A DNA stretch of 64,000 nt from an uncultured Serinicoccus sp. (GCF_947500995.1 NZ_CANMUA010000006.1:186001-250000); one strand, 5' to 3'; shown: positions 8,930 to 17,401, counted from the stretch's first letter. Notes: generated by a model not told the origin, from the letters alone. Program-made: numbers and translations.

Positions 8930-9741
8930 CCGACACGGCTCACCGCCCCCGGCCGGCGCGCCGGGCCGTCACCCTGGCGCTCCTGTCGCTCGTGCTGGTC
9001 GGCGCCCTCATGGCCTTCTGGGGGTGGCGGGGTGCCCCGACGGCCGCCGGGCCGGACCCCGTCGCCGCGGCGAGCGCCCCGCCGCCCGCCGTGACCTCAG
9101 CGCCGGACGCCGGGGAGGTGACCGGCAGGGCCCGGGCGACCCCGACGACGGACGCCGCGGCTCGCACGTCGCCCTCACAGACCACCGCGACCCGCGCGGC
9201 GGCCACGACCACGACACCCACCCCGGTGCAGCCCGAGATGACGGGCGACCCGCAGGAGGGGCCCGTCCACGTGACCATCGCCCGGGGCGAGGAGGTGCTC
9301 GTCGACGCGCCCGTGGCGCTCACCCAGCTCAACGACCGGGACGAGCTGGACCCTCCGCCGGGGGTGGTGGGCTGGTACGGACCGCCGCAGTGGTCCACCG
9401 TGCCCGGGGACCTGTCGACCTACCCCGGGGTGCTGGCCGGGCACACCAGCTACGACGGCGTGCGGGACGTCTTCCACCGCCTGGGCGAGGTGCGGGCCGG
9501 CGATGTCGTCGTCATCGGCTACGCGGACGGCCAGGAGGCGAGCTTCCACGTCGACGCGGACGCCCTGTCGGTGCCCAAGAACGAGGTCACCGAGAAGGCC
9601 GGCACCGACTACGCCTGGGTATGGAGCCTGGACGAGCCGGGGCGCACGGTCTCGCTGTTCTCCTGCGATCTGGGCCAGGACGTCGACGTGACCGGGCACG
9701 GCCTCAACAACTGGGTGGTCCAGGCGACCCGGACGACCTGA
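8926..9741 (+). CDS. Class F sortase
   Basis: 271-aa transpeptidase expected to attach the preceding protein to the cell wall. A membrane anchor lies at about residues 14-32 (LALLSLVLVGALMAF), followed by a long Ala/Thr/Pro-rich linker and the sortase beta barrel from about 105. The catalytic histidine is in LAGHTSYDG, the cysteine in SLFSCD, and a C-terminal arginine in VQATR; the spacing fits class F enzymes of actinobacteria. Translation starts at a GTG overlapping the upstream stop (GTGA), implying coupling. Recognition of IPGKVQTDGG is inferred. Confidence 0.85.
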   Translation: MTDTAHRPRPARRAVTLALLSLVLVGALMAFWGWRGAPTAAGPDPVAAASAPPPAVTSAPDAGEVTGRARATPTTDAAARTSPSQTTATRAAATTTTPTPVQPEMTGDPQEGPVHVTIARGEEVLVDAPVALTQLNDRDELDPPPGVVGWYGPPQWSTVPGDLSTYPGVLAGHTSYDGVRDVFHRLGEVRAGDVVVIGYADGQEASFHVDADALSVPKNEVTEKAGTDYAWVWSLDEPGRTVSLFSCDLGQDVDVTGHGLNNWVVQATRTT

Positions 9742-9749
9742 GGCCGATG

Positions 9750-9766
9750 CCGGGGCCCTAGCCCGG
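9750..9766. terminator. Weak convergent hairpin
   Basis: CCGGG (9750-9754) and CCCGG (9762-9766) can pair across a 7-base loop between the convergent sortase gene and the operon ending at 9758. There is no T-tract, so this is a weak candidate. Confidence 0.25.
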
Positions 9767-10498
9767 TGGGGGCGACAGGAGCCGCTCGCGCACGTCTGCC
9801 TGCGGCCCGGTCCCGAGGCGGGCACTGGCCTCGACGACCGCGCTGACGGTCACCTTCCCCTGGGCGGCCAGCGCGTCGTCACCCTCGGCACCGGCGTCCT
9901 CGGACTCGATGACGTCGAAGAGCACCTGCGGCTCGGGCGCGGAGACCGAGAGAGGCGTGAAGCGGGCATACGGAGCGAGGACCCGGTCCCAGACGGCCGC
10001 CCTCTCCTCCCCCTCGGGGTCCGCCGCCCCGCCGCCGTCCACGGGGTATGCCTCGATGCCGTCCATGTCGGCGAACGCGGCGTGCAGCACCGCCATCTGC
10101 GTGCCGAAGAGCACGTAGGTCCAGGGGCCACCCGGATGGTCCGGGTCGTCCATGAACTGCGCGCGGCACCGCAGGTCCAGCGCCGGCGAGACGGGACGCG
10201 CGGACGGCATGGCCATGAGCCCGTGCGCCACGTCGATGAACTCCGCGGCCTGGGCGATGAGGCTGTTCCGGTGGGCCGCGCTGAGCGTGAGGTCGGCGCG
10301 GGTGACCTGGTCGTGCGAGAGTCGCGCGTAGACGTCGTCCGGGTCGTCCGTGGAGAGCACCTCGTGGCAGACGGTCGCCAGCGTCGAGACCACCTCGGCA
10401 CGCCACAGCGGCCAGCCGAGCAGCTCCAGCCGACGGGTCACGTGGGGCAGGGAGACGCTGCTGGGCATCCGGTACCCGCGGGGTTGGCTGTAGGCCAT
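9758..10498 (-). CDS. Protein of unknown function, last gene of the PIG-L/GT2 operon
   Basis: 246 aa, soluble, not recognised. It starts with a short basic/aromatic stretch (YSQPRGYRMP), then a helical region (about 20-100) with conserved-looking LELLGWPLWRAE, and an acidic C-terminal half; it has no signal peptide or membrane helix. The ATG at 10498 overlaps the stop of the upstream secreted-protein gene by one base (ATGA arrangement), so its expression is coupled to the operon. The high tryptophan and histidine content with no obvious catalytic triad gives no functional clue; a cytosolic accessory to the polysaccharide genes is a guess. Confidence 0.65.
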   Translation of the reverse strand: MAYSQPRGYRMPSSVSLPHVTRRLELLGWPLWRAEVVSTLATVCHEVLSTDDPDDVYARLSHDQVTRADLTLSAAHRNSLIAQAAEFIDVAHGLMAMPSARPVSPALDLRCRAQFMDDPDHPGGPWTYVLFGTQMAVLHAAFADMDGIEAYPVDGGGAADPEGEERAAVWDRVLAPYARFTPLSVSAPEPQVLFDVIESEDAGAEGDDALAAQGKVTVSAVVEASARLGTGPQADVRERLLSPPPG

Positions 10499-12318
10499 CA
10501 GTCGTTGGCTCCTGTCGGTGCGGAGGTGTCCCAGATGCTCGGTCGGCCGGCCAGGGCCTGCTCGGTCAGCAGCACCCAGGTGACACCCGCCACCGCGGAT
10601 GCCGTGGTCATGGAGACGGCCGCGTCGTCGCGCGTGGCTCCCGGTCGCGCACCGTCGGGTCCGGCCGGACCGAGCCCGTCCAGGGTGGCCCGGGCCCCCG
10701 TGGCATCGCCCACCCGCTGCTGCGCCAGGGCGACGCCGGCGGTCCCCTCGGTCCACACCAGGGGCTGCTGCACCACGTGCGGGGCATACCCGCTGCGCCC
10801 GTCGTGGGTCCATGCGAGGTCGGCGGTGCGGGCCAGCGCGCCGGCGGCGAGGGAGGGTCGTCCCGTGGCCTGCAGCCAGACCGCTCCCCAGGAGTCGACG
10901 TCCAGCGCGCGGGTGGGGTCGGGACCGGCGGGGCTGCGCCCCTGCAGGAAGCCCCCCACCTGGGGGTCCCAGAGCAGCGCCATGACCGCCGCGTCCAGCC
11001 GGTCCGCCGCCTGGCCGGCCGCCACGCCCGACGCCCCGGACAGGGTCGTCCCCGCCAGGTCGAGGGCGTGCCACGCGTCGAGGTTGTGCTCGGTGGACGC
11101 CCACGGCAACGCGGCGTCCGGGTCGAAGCCGCCCGGCCCGTCCTGGCCGTAGCCCGCGGTGACCAGGCCGGCCAACGGCCCCTCCGGGACCTGCTGGTGC
11201 ATCAGCCAGGCCACCGCCCAGGTGGCTCCGGCCTCGGCCTCCGCGCGCGCGGGGTCCTGCGGGTCCAGCTCTCCCAGCCAGCGCAGCAACGCATAGGTCC
11301 CGACGCCGTGGATGCCGGTGCGCAGCTCGGGGCGGGCGTAGCCCGGGGCCAGCACGGCCGAGGAGGCCACCAGGGCCCCCTGCTGGGGACCGTCGTCGAC
11401 CTGCAGCGCGAGCAGTCCCTGGCCCAGCCGGCGGGCGGTCTCCTCGTCGCCGACCGACAACGCCGTGAGCAGCGCCAGCGCCTGGTCGTAGGCGTAGGTC
11501 CGCCCGTGCAGCGGGTGCGCCTCGGGCACGTCGAAGGAGCGCACCAGCCCGGTGTCCGGTGCGGCCCCGGCGAGCACCTGCCCGGTACGGGTGTCCACGA
11601 GCCGCAGGACCTTGGCGCCCGGCCGGCTCTCGGGGAGCAGGAACGTGCCGTCCACCCGCGCGGTGGTGGTCCCCACGTGGTAGGCCGCGTCGGTGACCAC
11701 CCAGAGCTGGACCTCGAGGTGCTCGAAGACGGCGGGGCTGGGCCAGGTCGCCCCGTGCTGGGCATACCCGGCCTGGGCGTCCAGCAGCCGGAGCCCCCAC
11801 TCGCCGGTCCCCGGCGCCGCCGCCGCCAGGTCGACGCTGAAGCGGCCTGCGGGGTCCACGAGCGTCTGGAGCTGGGCGGAGACCTCCCCGCCCGGGGTCC
11901 GTCGGACCACGTCGATGATCCACCGCCCGGGTGAGGGCGGGACGCTCACCTGCCCGTGGACCACACCCGGGGCGTCCGGGTCGGGCGCCTCGTCCAGCTC
12001 GACGGGCGTCTGCGTGAGCTGCCCGGGCGGGTCCACCCCCACCAGCTCGAAGGTGCCGGAGAGCGGTCCGGTCCAGGCGTCCGGGTAGGCCTCGTCGGGG
12101 GCGATGACGGACGGCGTCGCGACGGGGGTGCCCGACCCCAGCTGGGCGCGGACCCACGGCCAGCCAATCGGCTCGGCACCCCCTGCCTGACCCTCGGCGG
12201 TCTCCTGCGTCTGGGCGGCGCCGGCGGACGGCGGCAACGTCATGAGCAGGCTCAGGCCGGCGACCAGGGCGACCCGCGTCCACGCCAGCAGGGGCGCGGA
12301 GGGGCGGCGGCGCGTCAT
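10498..12318 (-). CDS. Secreted protein with probable alpha/alpha-toroid domain
   Basis: 606 aa. ATG 12318 gives a clear signal peptide (basic TRRR, hydrophobic core to about residue 35, cleavage after AGA); longer starts lack one. Residues about 60-300 look like beta-sandwich material. From about 300 there are repeated helical pairs with WASTEHNLDAWHAL, ALLWDPQVGGFL, WGAVWLQATG and WTEGTAGVALA, resembling alpha/alpha-barrel glycosidase or polysaccharide lyase folds. No family is named with confidence. Exported next to a family 2 glycosyltransferase, it may trim or modify the polymer made by that enzyme. Both ends overlap neighbours by 4 or fewer bases. Confidence 0.72.
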   Translation of the reverse strand: MTRRRPSAPLLAWTRVALVAGLSLLMTLPPSAGAAQTQETAEGQAGGAEPIGWPWVRAQLGSGTPVATPSVIAPDEAYPDAWTGPLSGTFELVGVDPPGQLTQTPVELDEAPDPDAPGVVHGQVSVPPSPGRWIIDVVRRTPGGEVSAQLQTLVDPAGRFSVDLAAAAPGTGEWGLRLLDAQAGYAQHGATWPSPAVFEHLEVQLWVVTDAAYHVGTTTARVDGTFLLPESRPGAKVLRLVDTRTGQVLAGAAPDTGLVRSFDVPEAHPLHGRTYAYDQALALLTALSVGDEETARRLGQGLLALQVDDGPQQGALVASSAVLAPGYARPELRTGIHGVGTYALLRWLGELDPQDPARAEAEAGATWAVAWLMHQQVPEGPLAGLVTAGYGQDGPGGFDPDAALPWASTEHNLDAWHALDLAGTTLSGASGVAAGQAADRLDAAVMALLWDPQVGGFLQGRSPAGPDPTRALDVDSWGAVWLQATGRPSLAAGALARTADLAWTHDGRSGYAPHVVQQPLVWTEGTAGVALAQQRVGDATGARATLDGLGPAGPDGARPGATRDDAAVSMTTASAVAGVTWVLLTEQALAGRPSIWDTSAPTGAND

Positions 12319-12455
12319 ACCCACCACCGCTGCCGCAGGTAGGCGAGCAGCAGCACGAGGACCAGGGCGAGCAGTCCTTTCCACAGCACTCCTCTCTCGC
12401 TGCGGACGTCGGCGCGCAGCATCTCCTTGGGGGCGGGTCGAGCGGGACGGGTCAT
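12315..12455 (-). CDS. 46-aa single-pass membrane microprotein
   Basis: Encodes 46 residues: a basic, charged N-terminus (about 1-22) and one transmembrane helix (LLALVLVLLLAYL, about 28-40) ending in RQRWWV. It fits exactly between two genes, overlapping the upstream glycosyltransferase stop (ATGA at 12452-12455) and the downstream secreted-protein start (12315-12318), which is strong evidence that it is translated. Such a small protein following a membrane glycosyltransferase may be a subunit of it, as small subunits are known for poly-N-acetylglucosamine synthases; that analogy is inference. Confidence 0.7.
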   Translation of the reverse strand: MTRPARPAPKEMLRADVRSERGVLWKGLLALVLVLLLAYLRQRWWV

Positions 12456-13951
12456 GAGAGCGCCACCTTGCCTGTCTTCTCGGTCTTGTCCCACGTGGTG
12501 GCGGCACCGCGCGCCTGCGCGACGTAGGCGGCGAAGGTGATGGCGCACAGCAGCGGGCCGTAGCCGACGAGGACGAGCAGCGGCACCACCACGCGGCTCC
12601 CCGGCCGCATGACGTCGACCCGCCGCACCGCCCAGGCGGCCAGCATGCAGCACGACGTCCACAGGTAGACCGCCAGCTCGAACCAGCGTCGGGCCCCGGG
12701 GCCGGGGTCCAGCCCCACCCCCTGGGCGAGCTGGCCCACGGCGAGCTCGACGGGCGCCGGGGCCAGCACCCAGCACAGGATGGCGAGGTTCACCAGGCCC
12801 GGGAACGTGACGGCCTGGACCCAGCTGCGCCGCGCGATGCGACCGTCCAGGAGGAGCGTGAAGACGGTGCTGTAGACGAACGCCAGGGCGCTGATCCCCC
12901 AGTACGCCTGGAAGGCCAGCCACGCGCTCGCGGAGTCGAGCAGCCACATCGCCACGAGGGCCGCGGAGGCGAGGATCATGAAGGCGGGCAGCAGCATGGT
13001 GCAGTACCACTGGAGCCCGAACCACAGGTTGCCGAGGTGGTGCTCCCGGTGGGGGCGGAAGAACACCCCGTGGAAGCGCCGGGTGACCTGCAGGTTGCCG
13101 CGCGACCAGCGCAGGCGCTGCTTCCACAGCCCGGCGACCGAGGCCGGCTCCTCGGCGAGGCACTCGGCGTGCGGGTCGAAGATCACCCGACGCCCGGCCA
13201 CCTGCGTCTTCAGGGTGGTGACGGTGTCCTCCGCCAGGGTGGTCGTGTCGATCCGCCCGCCCAGGTCCACGAGGTTCTCGCGGCTCAGCAGCTGGGCCCC
13301 TCCGGCCAGGCAGGCCTGCGCCCCCACGACGTTCTGGGCGCGACGGGCCGCGAGCTGGGCGCCGGCGTACTCGTAGCCGATGTAGCGGTTCAGCCAGCTC
13401 GAGGGCTCGCTGGCCTCGCGGATGAAGGCGGTCACCGCCCCGACCTGCGGGTCGGCGAGGTGGCGGGTCATGCGGACGATGGCGTCCGGCCGGAAGATGA
13501 CGTCGGCGTCGGTGATGAGCACGGCCTGCGCCCAGTCGTCCTCGAGGAGCACGTCGAGGCCGTGGTTGAGCGTGTGCGCCTTGCCCTGCCCGCCCTGCTC
13601 ACGACGCAGGGCCACCACCCGGCCGGGGTGACGCCGTGCGGCGTCGGCCAGCAGCTCGGGCGTGTGGTCGGTGCTGGCGTCGTCGACGACGACGAGCCGC
13701 AGCCGGTCGGGCGGGTAGTCCAGGTCCATCATCCGGTCCACCGAGTGCTCGAGCACCGGTGCCTCGTTCCACGCCGGCACCAGGACGGCGACCCGCGGCA
13801 GCTCCCCGGGGTCGACGGCGCCGTAGTGGGTCCGCCACCGGTGGCCGGTGACCATGAGGAAGCCGACGGTCGAGACGACCATGGGCAGCGCCCCGAGCAG
13901 CACCAGGGCCGTGAGCACGCCGACGAACACGTCCGTCGGCCCGGCGATCAC
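12452..13951 (-). CDS. Membrane-bound family 2 glycosyltransferase
   Basis: 499-aa processive-type GT2 synthase. There is one N-terminal transmembrane helix (about 8-32), a cytosolic GT-A domain with VVVDDASTD, the DxD in ITDADVIF, the acceptor-site TLAEDT (ED), and QRLRWSRG (the QxxRW motif), then four or more C-terminal helices. This is the layout of PgaC/IcaA, hyaluronan and related polysaccharide synthases. The GTG at 13951 overlaps the PHP gene stop (GTGA). With a PIG-L type deacetylase in the same operon it may build an amino-sugar polymer, although PIG-L proteins act on many small GlcNAc conjugates. Confidence 0.9.
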   Translation of the reverse strand: MIAGPTDVFVGVLTALVLLGALPMVVSTVGFLMVTGHRWRTHYGAVDPGELPRVAVLVPAWNEAPVLEHSVDRMMDLDYPPDRLRLVVVDDASTDHTPELLADAARRHPGRVVALRREQGGQGKAHTLNHGLDVLLEDDWAQAVLITDADVIFRPDAIVRMTRHLADPQVGAVTAFIREASEPSSWLNRYIGYEYAGAQLAARRAQNVVGAQACLAGGAQLLSRENLVDLGGRIDTTTLAEDTVTTLKTQVAGRRVIFDPHAECLAEEPASVAGLWKQRLRWSRGNLQVTRRFHGVFFRPHREHHLGNLWFGLQWYCTMLLPAFMILASAALVAMWLLDSASAWLAFQAYWGISALAFVYSTVFTLLLDGRIARRSWVQAVTFPGLVNLAILCWVLAPAPVELAVGQLAQGVGLDPGPGARRWFELAVYLWTSCCMLAAWAVRRVDVMRPGSRVVVPLLVLVGYGPLLCAITFAAYVAQARGAATTWDKTEKTGKVALS

Positions 13952-14652
13952 GTCAGCTCCCGGACGACCGCCGGCACGTAGTCCCAACGACCGACGTCGG
14001 CCGCACGGTGGGCGTCGCTGCCGGCGCTGAGCGCGACACCGCGGCGCGCGAGGTGCGCCAGGGCGGGTATGCCGGGGCAGCGCCACTTCTCGTTGGCCTC
14101 GACCCACCCGCCGGTCGCCAGGCAGGCGTCGGCGAGGGCGTCGAGGTGCTCGTCGGAGACCTGCTGCTCGTCGAGCCCGCACTTGGGCAGCAGGCTGAAC
14201 AGGTGGGCCAGGCCGGGCGGCACGGGGCTGGCGGCGAGCGCCCGCGCGGTCGCCGTCACGAGCATGTCGAGGGCCGACGCGGCGTCCCAGACCCCCTCCT
14301 CCAGCAGGGCCCGCACCCGGTCCGGGTGGACCGGGCCGTCCGGCCCCGGGAACTGGTGGTCCGCGACCAGCAGGTAGTCCAGCGGCGGCAGCTCGGCAGG
14401 CAGGTCCAGCCGCCCCGTCGCGTCGAGGATCTTCACCTCGACGCCGCAGCGGACCGTCAGGGGCGCGGAGTCGGCGAGCCCACGGACCTCGCGCACGTAG
14501 TCCGGGAGCCAGTCGGTGCTGGCGCGCACGTGGTCCGAGAGCCCGATCGTGTGCAGCCCCGCGGCCGCCCCGGCCCCGACCATGTCCGCCAGGGGGTCGT
14601 GCCCATCGGTGGTGGTGGAGTGGGTGTGCCAGTCGGCCCCGGTGTCGATCAC
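13948..14652 (-). CDS. PHP-domain metal-dependent phosphoesterase
   Basis: 234 aa. The N-terminal DWHTHSTTTDGHD (HxH) and later GLSDH, the internal VEVKILDATG with glutamate, a VADHQF segment and the C-terminal SDAHRAADVG form the set of metal ligands of the PHP superfamily (histidinol phosphatase-like). Family members hydrolyse phosphomonoesters or nucleotides; the substrate here is unknown. GTG start overlaps the ATP-grasp stop (GTGA), and its own stop overlaps the glycosyltransferase start. In this operon it could dephosphorylate a sugar intermediate. Confidence 0.85.
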   Translation of the reverse strand: MIDTGADWHTHSTTTDGHDPLADMVGAGAAAGLHTIGLSDHVRASTDWLPDYVREVRGLADSAPLTVRCGVEVKILDATGRLDLPAELPPLDYLLVADHQFPGPDGPVHPDRVRALLEEGVWDAASALDMLVTATARALAASPVPPGLAHLFSLLPKCGLDEQQVSDEHLDALADACLATGGWVEANEKWRCPGIPALAHLARRGVALSAGSDAHRAADVGRWDYVPAVVRELT

Positions 14653-15662
14653 GGCCGAGGGTCCGGGGTGAAGGGGTAGTCGGCCACCGGCACCACGACG
14701 TCCGCCCAGTGCCGGACCACGGCGACCTCGGTGAAGTCGAGGCTCTTAGGGAGGTCGGCGCCCAGGGCGGCCTGCGCGGCCAGCCGCGGCATGTCGATGC
14801 CCGCGGCGCGGGTGAGCGACATCGTGCCGGGGAACCGGGGGTTGACCTCCAGCAGCGCCGGGGTGCCGTCCGCCGCGCGGCGCACCTGCACGTTGACCAC
14901 GCCCACGACGCCGATGCGTTCGGCCACCGCGCGTCCGGCCGCGACCAGCTCCGGGTCGGCCACCGTGCGGCCGGCCACGGCGATGCCGGAGTCGACCTTG
15001 TCCCGACGCCGAGGGACCGCCGCGACCGGGGGGCCGCCGCCGGGGCGGCCGAGCACGTCGATGGAGAACTCCTCGCCCGGGAGGTGCTCCTGCGCGATGA
15101 CGGTCCCGTCCTGGGGCACCAGGTCGAGCTCCTGGGCGCTGTGCAGCACGGCGAACCCGCGACCTCCGGCGCCCTGGCGGGGCTTGACGATGAAGGGCAG
15201 CCCGAGCTCCTCCTCCACCTGCGCCGCGGTGGCCCGGTCGTCCCAGAGCACCGTGCGAGGCACCCGCACCACCTCGGCGCAGTGCTGCATGAGCAGGTGC
15301 TTGTCCAGGCACAGCCGCAGCGTCTCGGGCTGCTCGACCAGGAGGGCGATCCCGTGCTCGGCGAAGCGGTCGCGGGCAGCGGCCACCCCCGCGAGCTCCA
15401 CGTCCACGGTGGGGACGACGAGCCGGGCCCCGACCCGCAGGGCGAGGTCGAGGAGCTCGTCGACGAAGCGCGGGTCGGCCCCCCTCGGCAGCAGACCTCG
15501 TCGCTCGACCGGCACGAGGTAGAGCCCGACGGCCAGCGGGTCCAGGTCCGCGGCCGCGACGGTCCAGTCGTCGGCGAGCGCCTCGATGAGGGTCACGGCG
15601 GCCGCTCCACCCGCCCCGGTGACCAGGACGACCGGTCGCTGGGCCGCTGCCTGCGCGCTCAT
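14649..15662 (-). CDS. ATP-grasp ligase
   Basis: 337 aa. An N-terminal Rossmann-like pre-ATP-grasp region (VLVTGAGGAAAVTLIEAL) is followed by the ATP-grasp fold with LPFIVKPRQGAGGRGF (phosphate-binding loop), the EHLPGEEFSIDVLG segment and the metal-binding LLEVNPRFPGTM. The layout is that of carbamoyl-phosphate-synthase-like or amino-acid ligases. It would activate a carboxylate with ATP and join it to an amine; both substrates are unknown. Start ATG 15662 overlaps the PIG-L gene stop (ATGA). ATP-grasp plus PIG-L plus GT2 suggests decoration of a glycan or glycolipid with an acyl or amino acid group. Confidence 0.87.
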   Translation of the reverse strand: MSAQAAAQRPVVLVTGAGGAAAVTLIEALADDWTVAAADLDPLAVGLYLVPVERRGLLPRGADPRFVDELLDLALRVGARLVVPTVDVELAGVAAARDRFAEHGIALLVEQPETLRLCLDKHLLMQHCAEVVRVPRTVLWDDRATAAQVEEELGLPFIVKPRQGAGGRGFAVLHSAQELDLVPQDGTVIAQEHLPGEEFSIDVLGRPGGGPPVAAVPRRRDKVDSGIAVAGRTVADPELVAAGRAVAERIGVVGVVNVQVRRAADGTPALLEVNPRFPGTMSLTRAAGIDMPRLAAQAALGADLPKSLDFTEVAVVRHWADVVVPVADYPFTPDPRP

Positions 15663-16822
15663 CCGCGGGCCCCCGTCGGCAGGTGGAAGAGCGAGGCGGT
15701 GGCGTCCTTGCGGCCGTGCCCGGGCAGGTCGGACCGGTCAGGCGTGAAGGTGCGGATCACCTCGAAGGGCTCGGCGTACCGGGCCCGGGGTGCCAGGCTG
15801 CGGGCCCAGTAGCGGGCCGAGGCGACCACGGACTCGGGCTCGAGGTAGGTCCGCTCACGCTGGGACTCGAACAACGAGAGCACCTCGACCTTCTGGGCGA
15901 TGACGGCGTCCACGGGGACGTAGCGGGTGGGCGAGAAGTCGTTGGAGGACGACGGCGACTGGTAGGCGTACACCCGGGGCACCTGCCGCACCGCACTGAG
16001 CACGGCGGTGTTGACCGCCCGGTGGTCCTGGTGGTTGTCGTGCTTGGTGTGCGTGTAGACCACCGTGGGGTCGACGGACCGCACGACCGCCTCGATGAGG
16101 CGGATGGTGTCCACGCCCCCGTCGATCCGGGTGTCCGGCAGGTCGGCGATGAGCAGCCGGGCACCGATGCGGGCCGCCGCGGCCTCGGCCTCGCCGAGCC
16201 GGTCCTGCTGGTCCCCGCCGACGGCGCCCCGGCTCATGGTGAGGATGACGATGTCGTCACCGCGGCGGCGATGGTCGAGCAGCGTCCCGGCGCAGCCGAT
16301 CTCGACGTCGTCCGGGTGCGCCCCGACCGCCAGGACCCGCTCCGCGGCCTCCTGGGAGCGGGCGAGGACCCGGTCGACGCAGGTGGAGAGGGTGATGACG
16401 TCGTCCGGGTCCACGACGTCGGCGACCCCCGCCCGCAGCGCCCGGACCAGCAGCGTGGGATCGAGCTGGTCGGTGGCCGCGAGCAGCAGCACCTCGAGAC
16501 CGGGGACGACGCCTCGCAGGTCGCCGACCAGGCTCTCGCCCTCGCCGTGGGCCATCACCGCGGAGGAGACGACCGCGAGCCGGACCGACCCCGCGTCGGC
16601 CGCCCGCTCGACGGCCGCCCAGGGCTCCACCGACTCCACGGTGCAGCCGGCGCGACGCAGGCAGGCGAGGATCTGCTCGCCGGGGTCCTCGCCGACGAGG
16701 AGGACGGTGGAGGGGGGCGGCGGGGTGGAGTGCACCACGCCCGGGAGGCCCGTCCCGCCGGGATGCCAGGTGGCAGCCCCGGAGGGCAGCACCTGCGGCT
16801 GGTCGTCGGTGGAGTTCTCCAC
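15659..16822 (-). CDS. PIG-L deacetylase with degenerate receiver-like N-terminal domain
   Basis: 387 aa from GTG 16822. Residues about 30-150 resemble a two-component receiver fold (VLLVGEDP at strand 1, LRAGVADVVDPDD near the end), but the strand-3 phospho-acceptor position reads LAVVSSA without aspartate. Residues about 160-387 are a PIG-L/LmbE deacetylase with AVGAHPDDVEIGCAGT and the metal-binding HxxH in DNHQDHRAV. PIG-L enzymes remove N-acetyl groups from GlcNAc conjugates. The start was chosen for its AGGAGGGAG site 8 bases upstream; a GTG at 16942 would add 40 unlikely residues. It is the first gene of a seven-gene overlapping operon. Confidence 0.85.
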   Translation of the reverse strand: MENSTDDQPQVLPSGAATWHPGGTGLPGVVHSTPPPPSTVLLVGEDPGEQILACLRRAGCTVESVEPWAAVERAADAGSVRLAVVSSAVMAHGEGESLVGDLRGVVPGLEVLLLAATDQLDPTLLVRALRAGVADVVDPDDVITLSTCVDRVLARSQEAAERVLAVGAHPDDVEIGCAGTLLDHRRRGDDIVILTMSRGAVGGDQQDRLGEAEAAAARIGARLLIADLPDTRIDGGVDTIRLIEAVVRSVDPTVVYTHTKHDNHQDHRAVNTAVLSAVRQVPRVYAYQSPSSSNDFSPTRYVPVDAVIAQKVEVLSLFESQRERTYLEPESVVASARYWARSLAPRARYAEPFEVIRTFTPDRSDLPGHGRKDATASLFHLPTGARG

Positions 16823-16865
16823 GCCGTCGGCTCCCTCCTGGACGATTCCCTCCGTGCGCTCGTCC

Positions 16866-16871
16866 AGCCTA
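16866..16871 (-). promoter_or_regulatory. Possible -10 hexamer of the PIG-L/GT2 operon
   Basis: On the minus strand TAGGCT (16871-16866) stands about 44 bases before the GTG at 16822, leaving a short leader carrying AGGAGGGAG. No -35 consensus is seen at 16-18 bp. Confidence 0.35.
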
Positions 16872-16966
16872 GGGTCGCGACCACCCCGGACCGCACCGAT
16901 CAGCCGTTTCTTTACTGTTCCTATACCCAGAGGGCCTCCCACCCCCCGGTCCCGCGTCGTCGGTGG

Positions 16967-17401
16967 TCAGCGGGCTCCGGCGGGCCCGCCGACGTGCCAG
17001 CGCCGCAGCCGCTCCAGCTCGGCCGGCGGCACGGCCAGCAGGGTCATGAGGCGGCCGTCGCTGAGCACGGCCTGCACCCTCCAGGCCCGCGCCCCCGGCT
17101 GGTCGGTGCGCAGGTCGAGGATGTCGCCGCGGGTGAGGCGGGTCGTCCGCCCGCCGGAGGTCACGACGAGAGCGTCGTCCTCGAGCCGGGTGCCGCTGCG
17201 CTCGCGACGGCTGGCCCAGACGAGGAACGCGCCATACCCTCCCCAGAGCGCGACGAGGGCGATCTCGAGCCCGCGCCAGGGGTAGGCCAGCGCCAGCGCG
17301 GTCACGGCGCTGGCGATGACCGCCCCGCCGATCGCCGCGCGCAGCGTCGGCAACCAGCGGGGCTGCATCAGCCACTCGCTGGGCGGGTCCGGTGCGCTCA
17401 C
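16967..17401 (-). CDS. Small membrane protein with PH-like domain
   Basis: 144 aa. Two hydrophobic helices (about 20-40 and 45-62) precede a C-terminal soluble part (about 70-135) with the pattern RLEDDALVVTSGGRTTRLTRGDILDLR and a C-terminal helix LERLRRW, as in bacterial PH-like domain proteins. Two shorter proteins at 18098-18490 and 21294-21701 have the same two-helix plus PH-like plan, so the window carries three probable paralogs. Function unknown; no motif for catalysis. GTG start. Confidence 0.7.
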   Translation of the reverse strand: MSAPDPPSEWLMQPRWLPTLRAAIGGAVIASAVTALALAYPWRGLEIALVALWGGYGAFLVWASRRERSGTRLEDDALVVTSGGRTTRLTRGDILDLRTDQPGARAWRVQAVLSDGRLMTLLAVPPAELERLRRWHVGGPAGAR

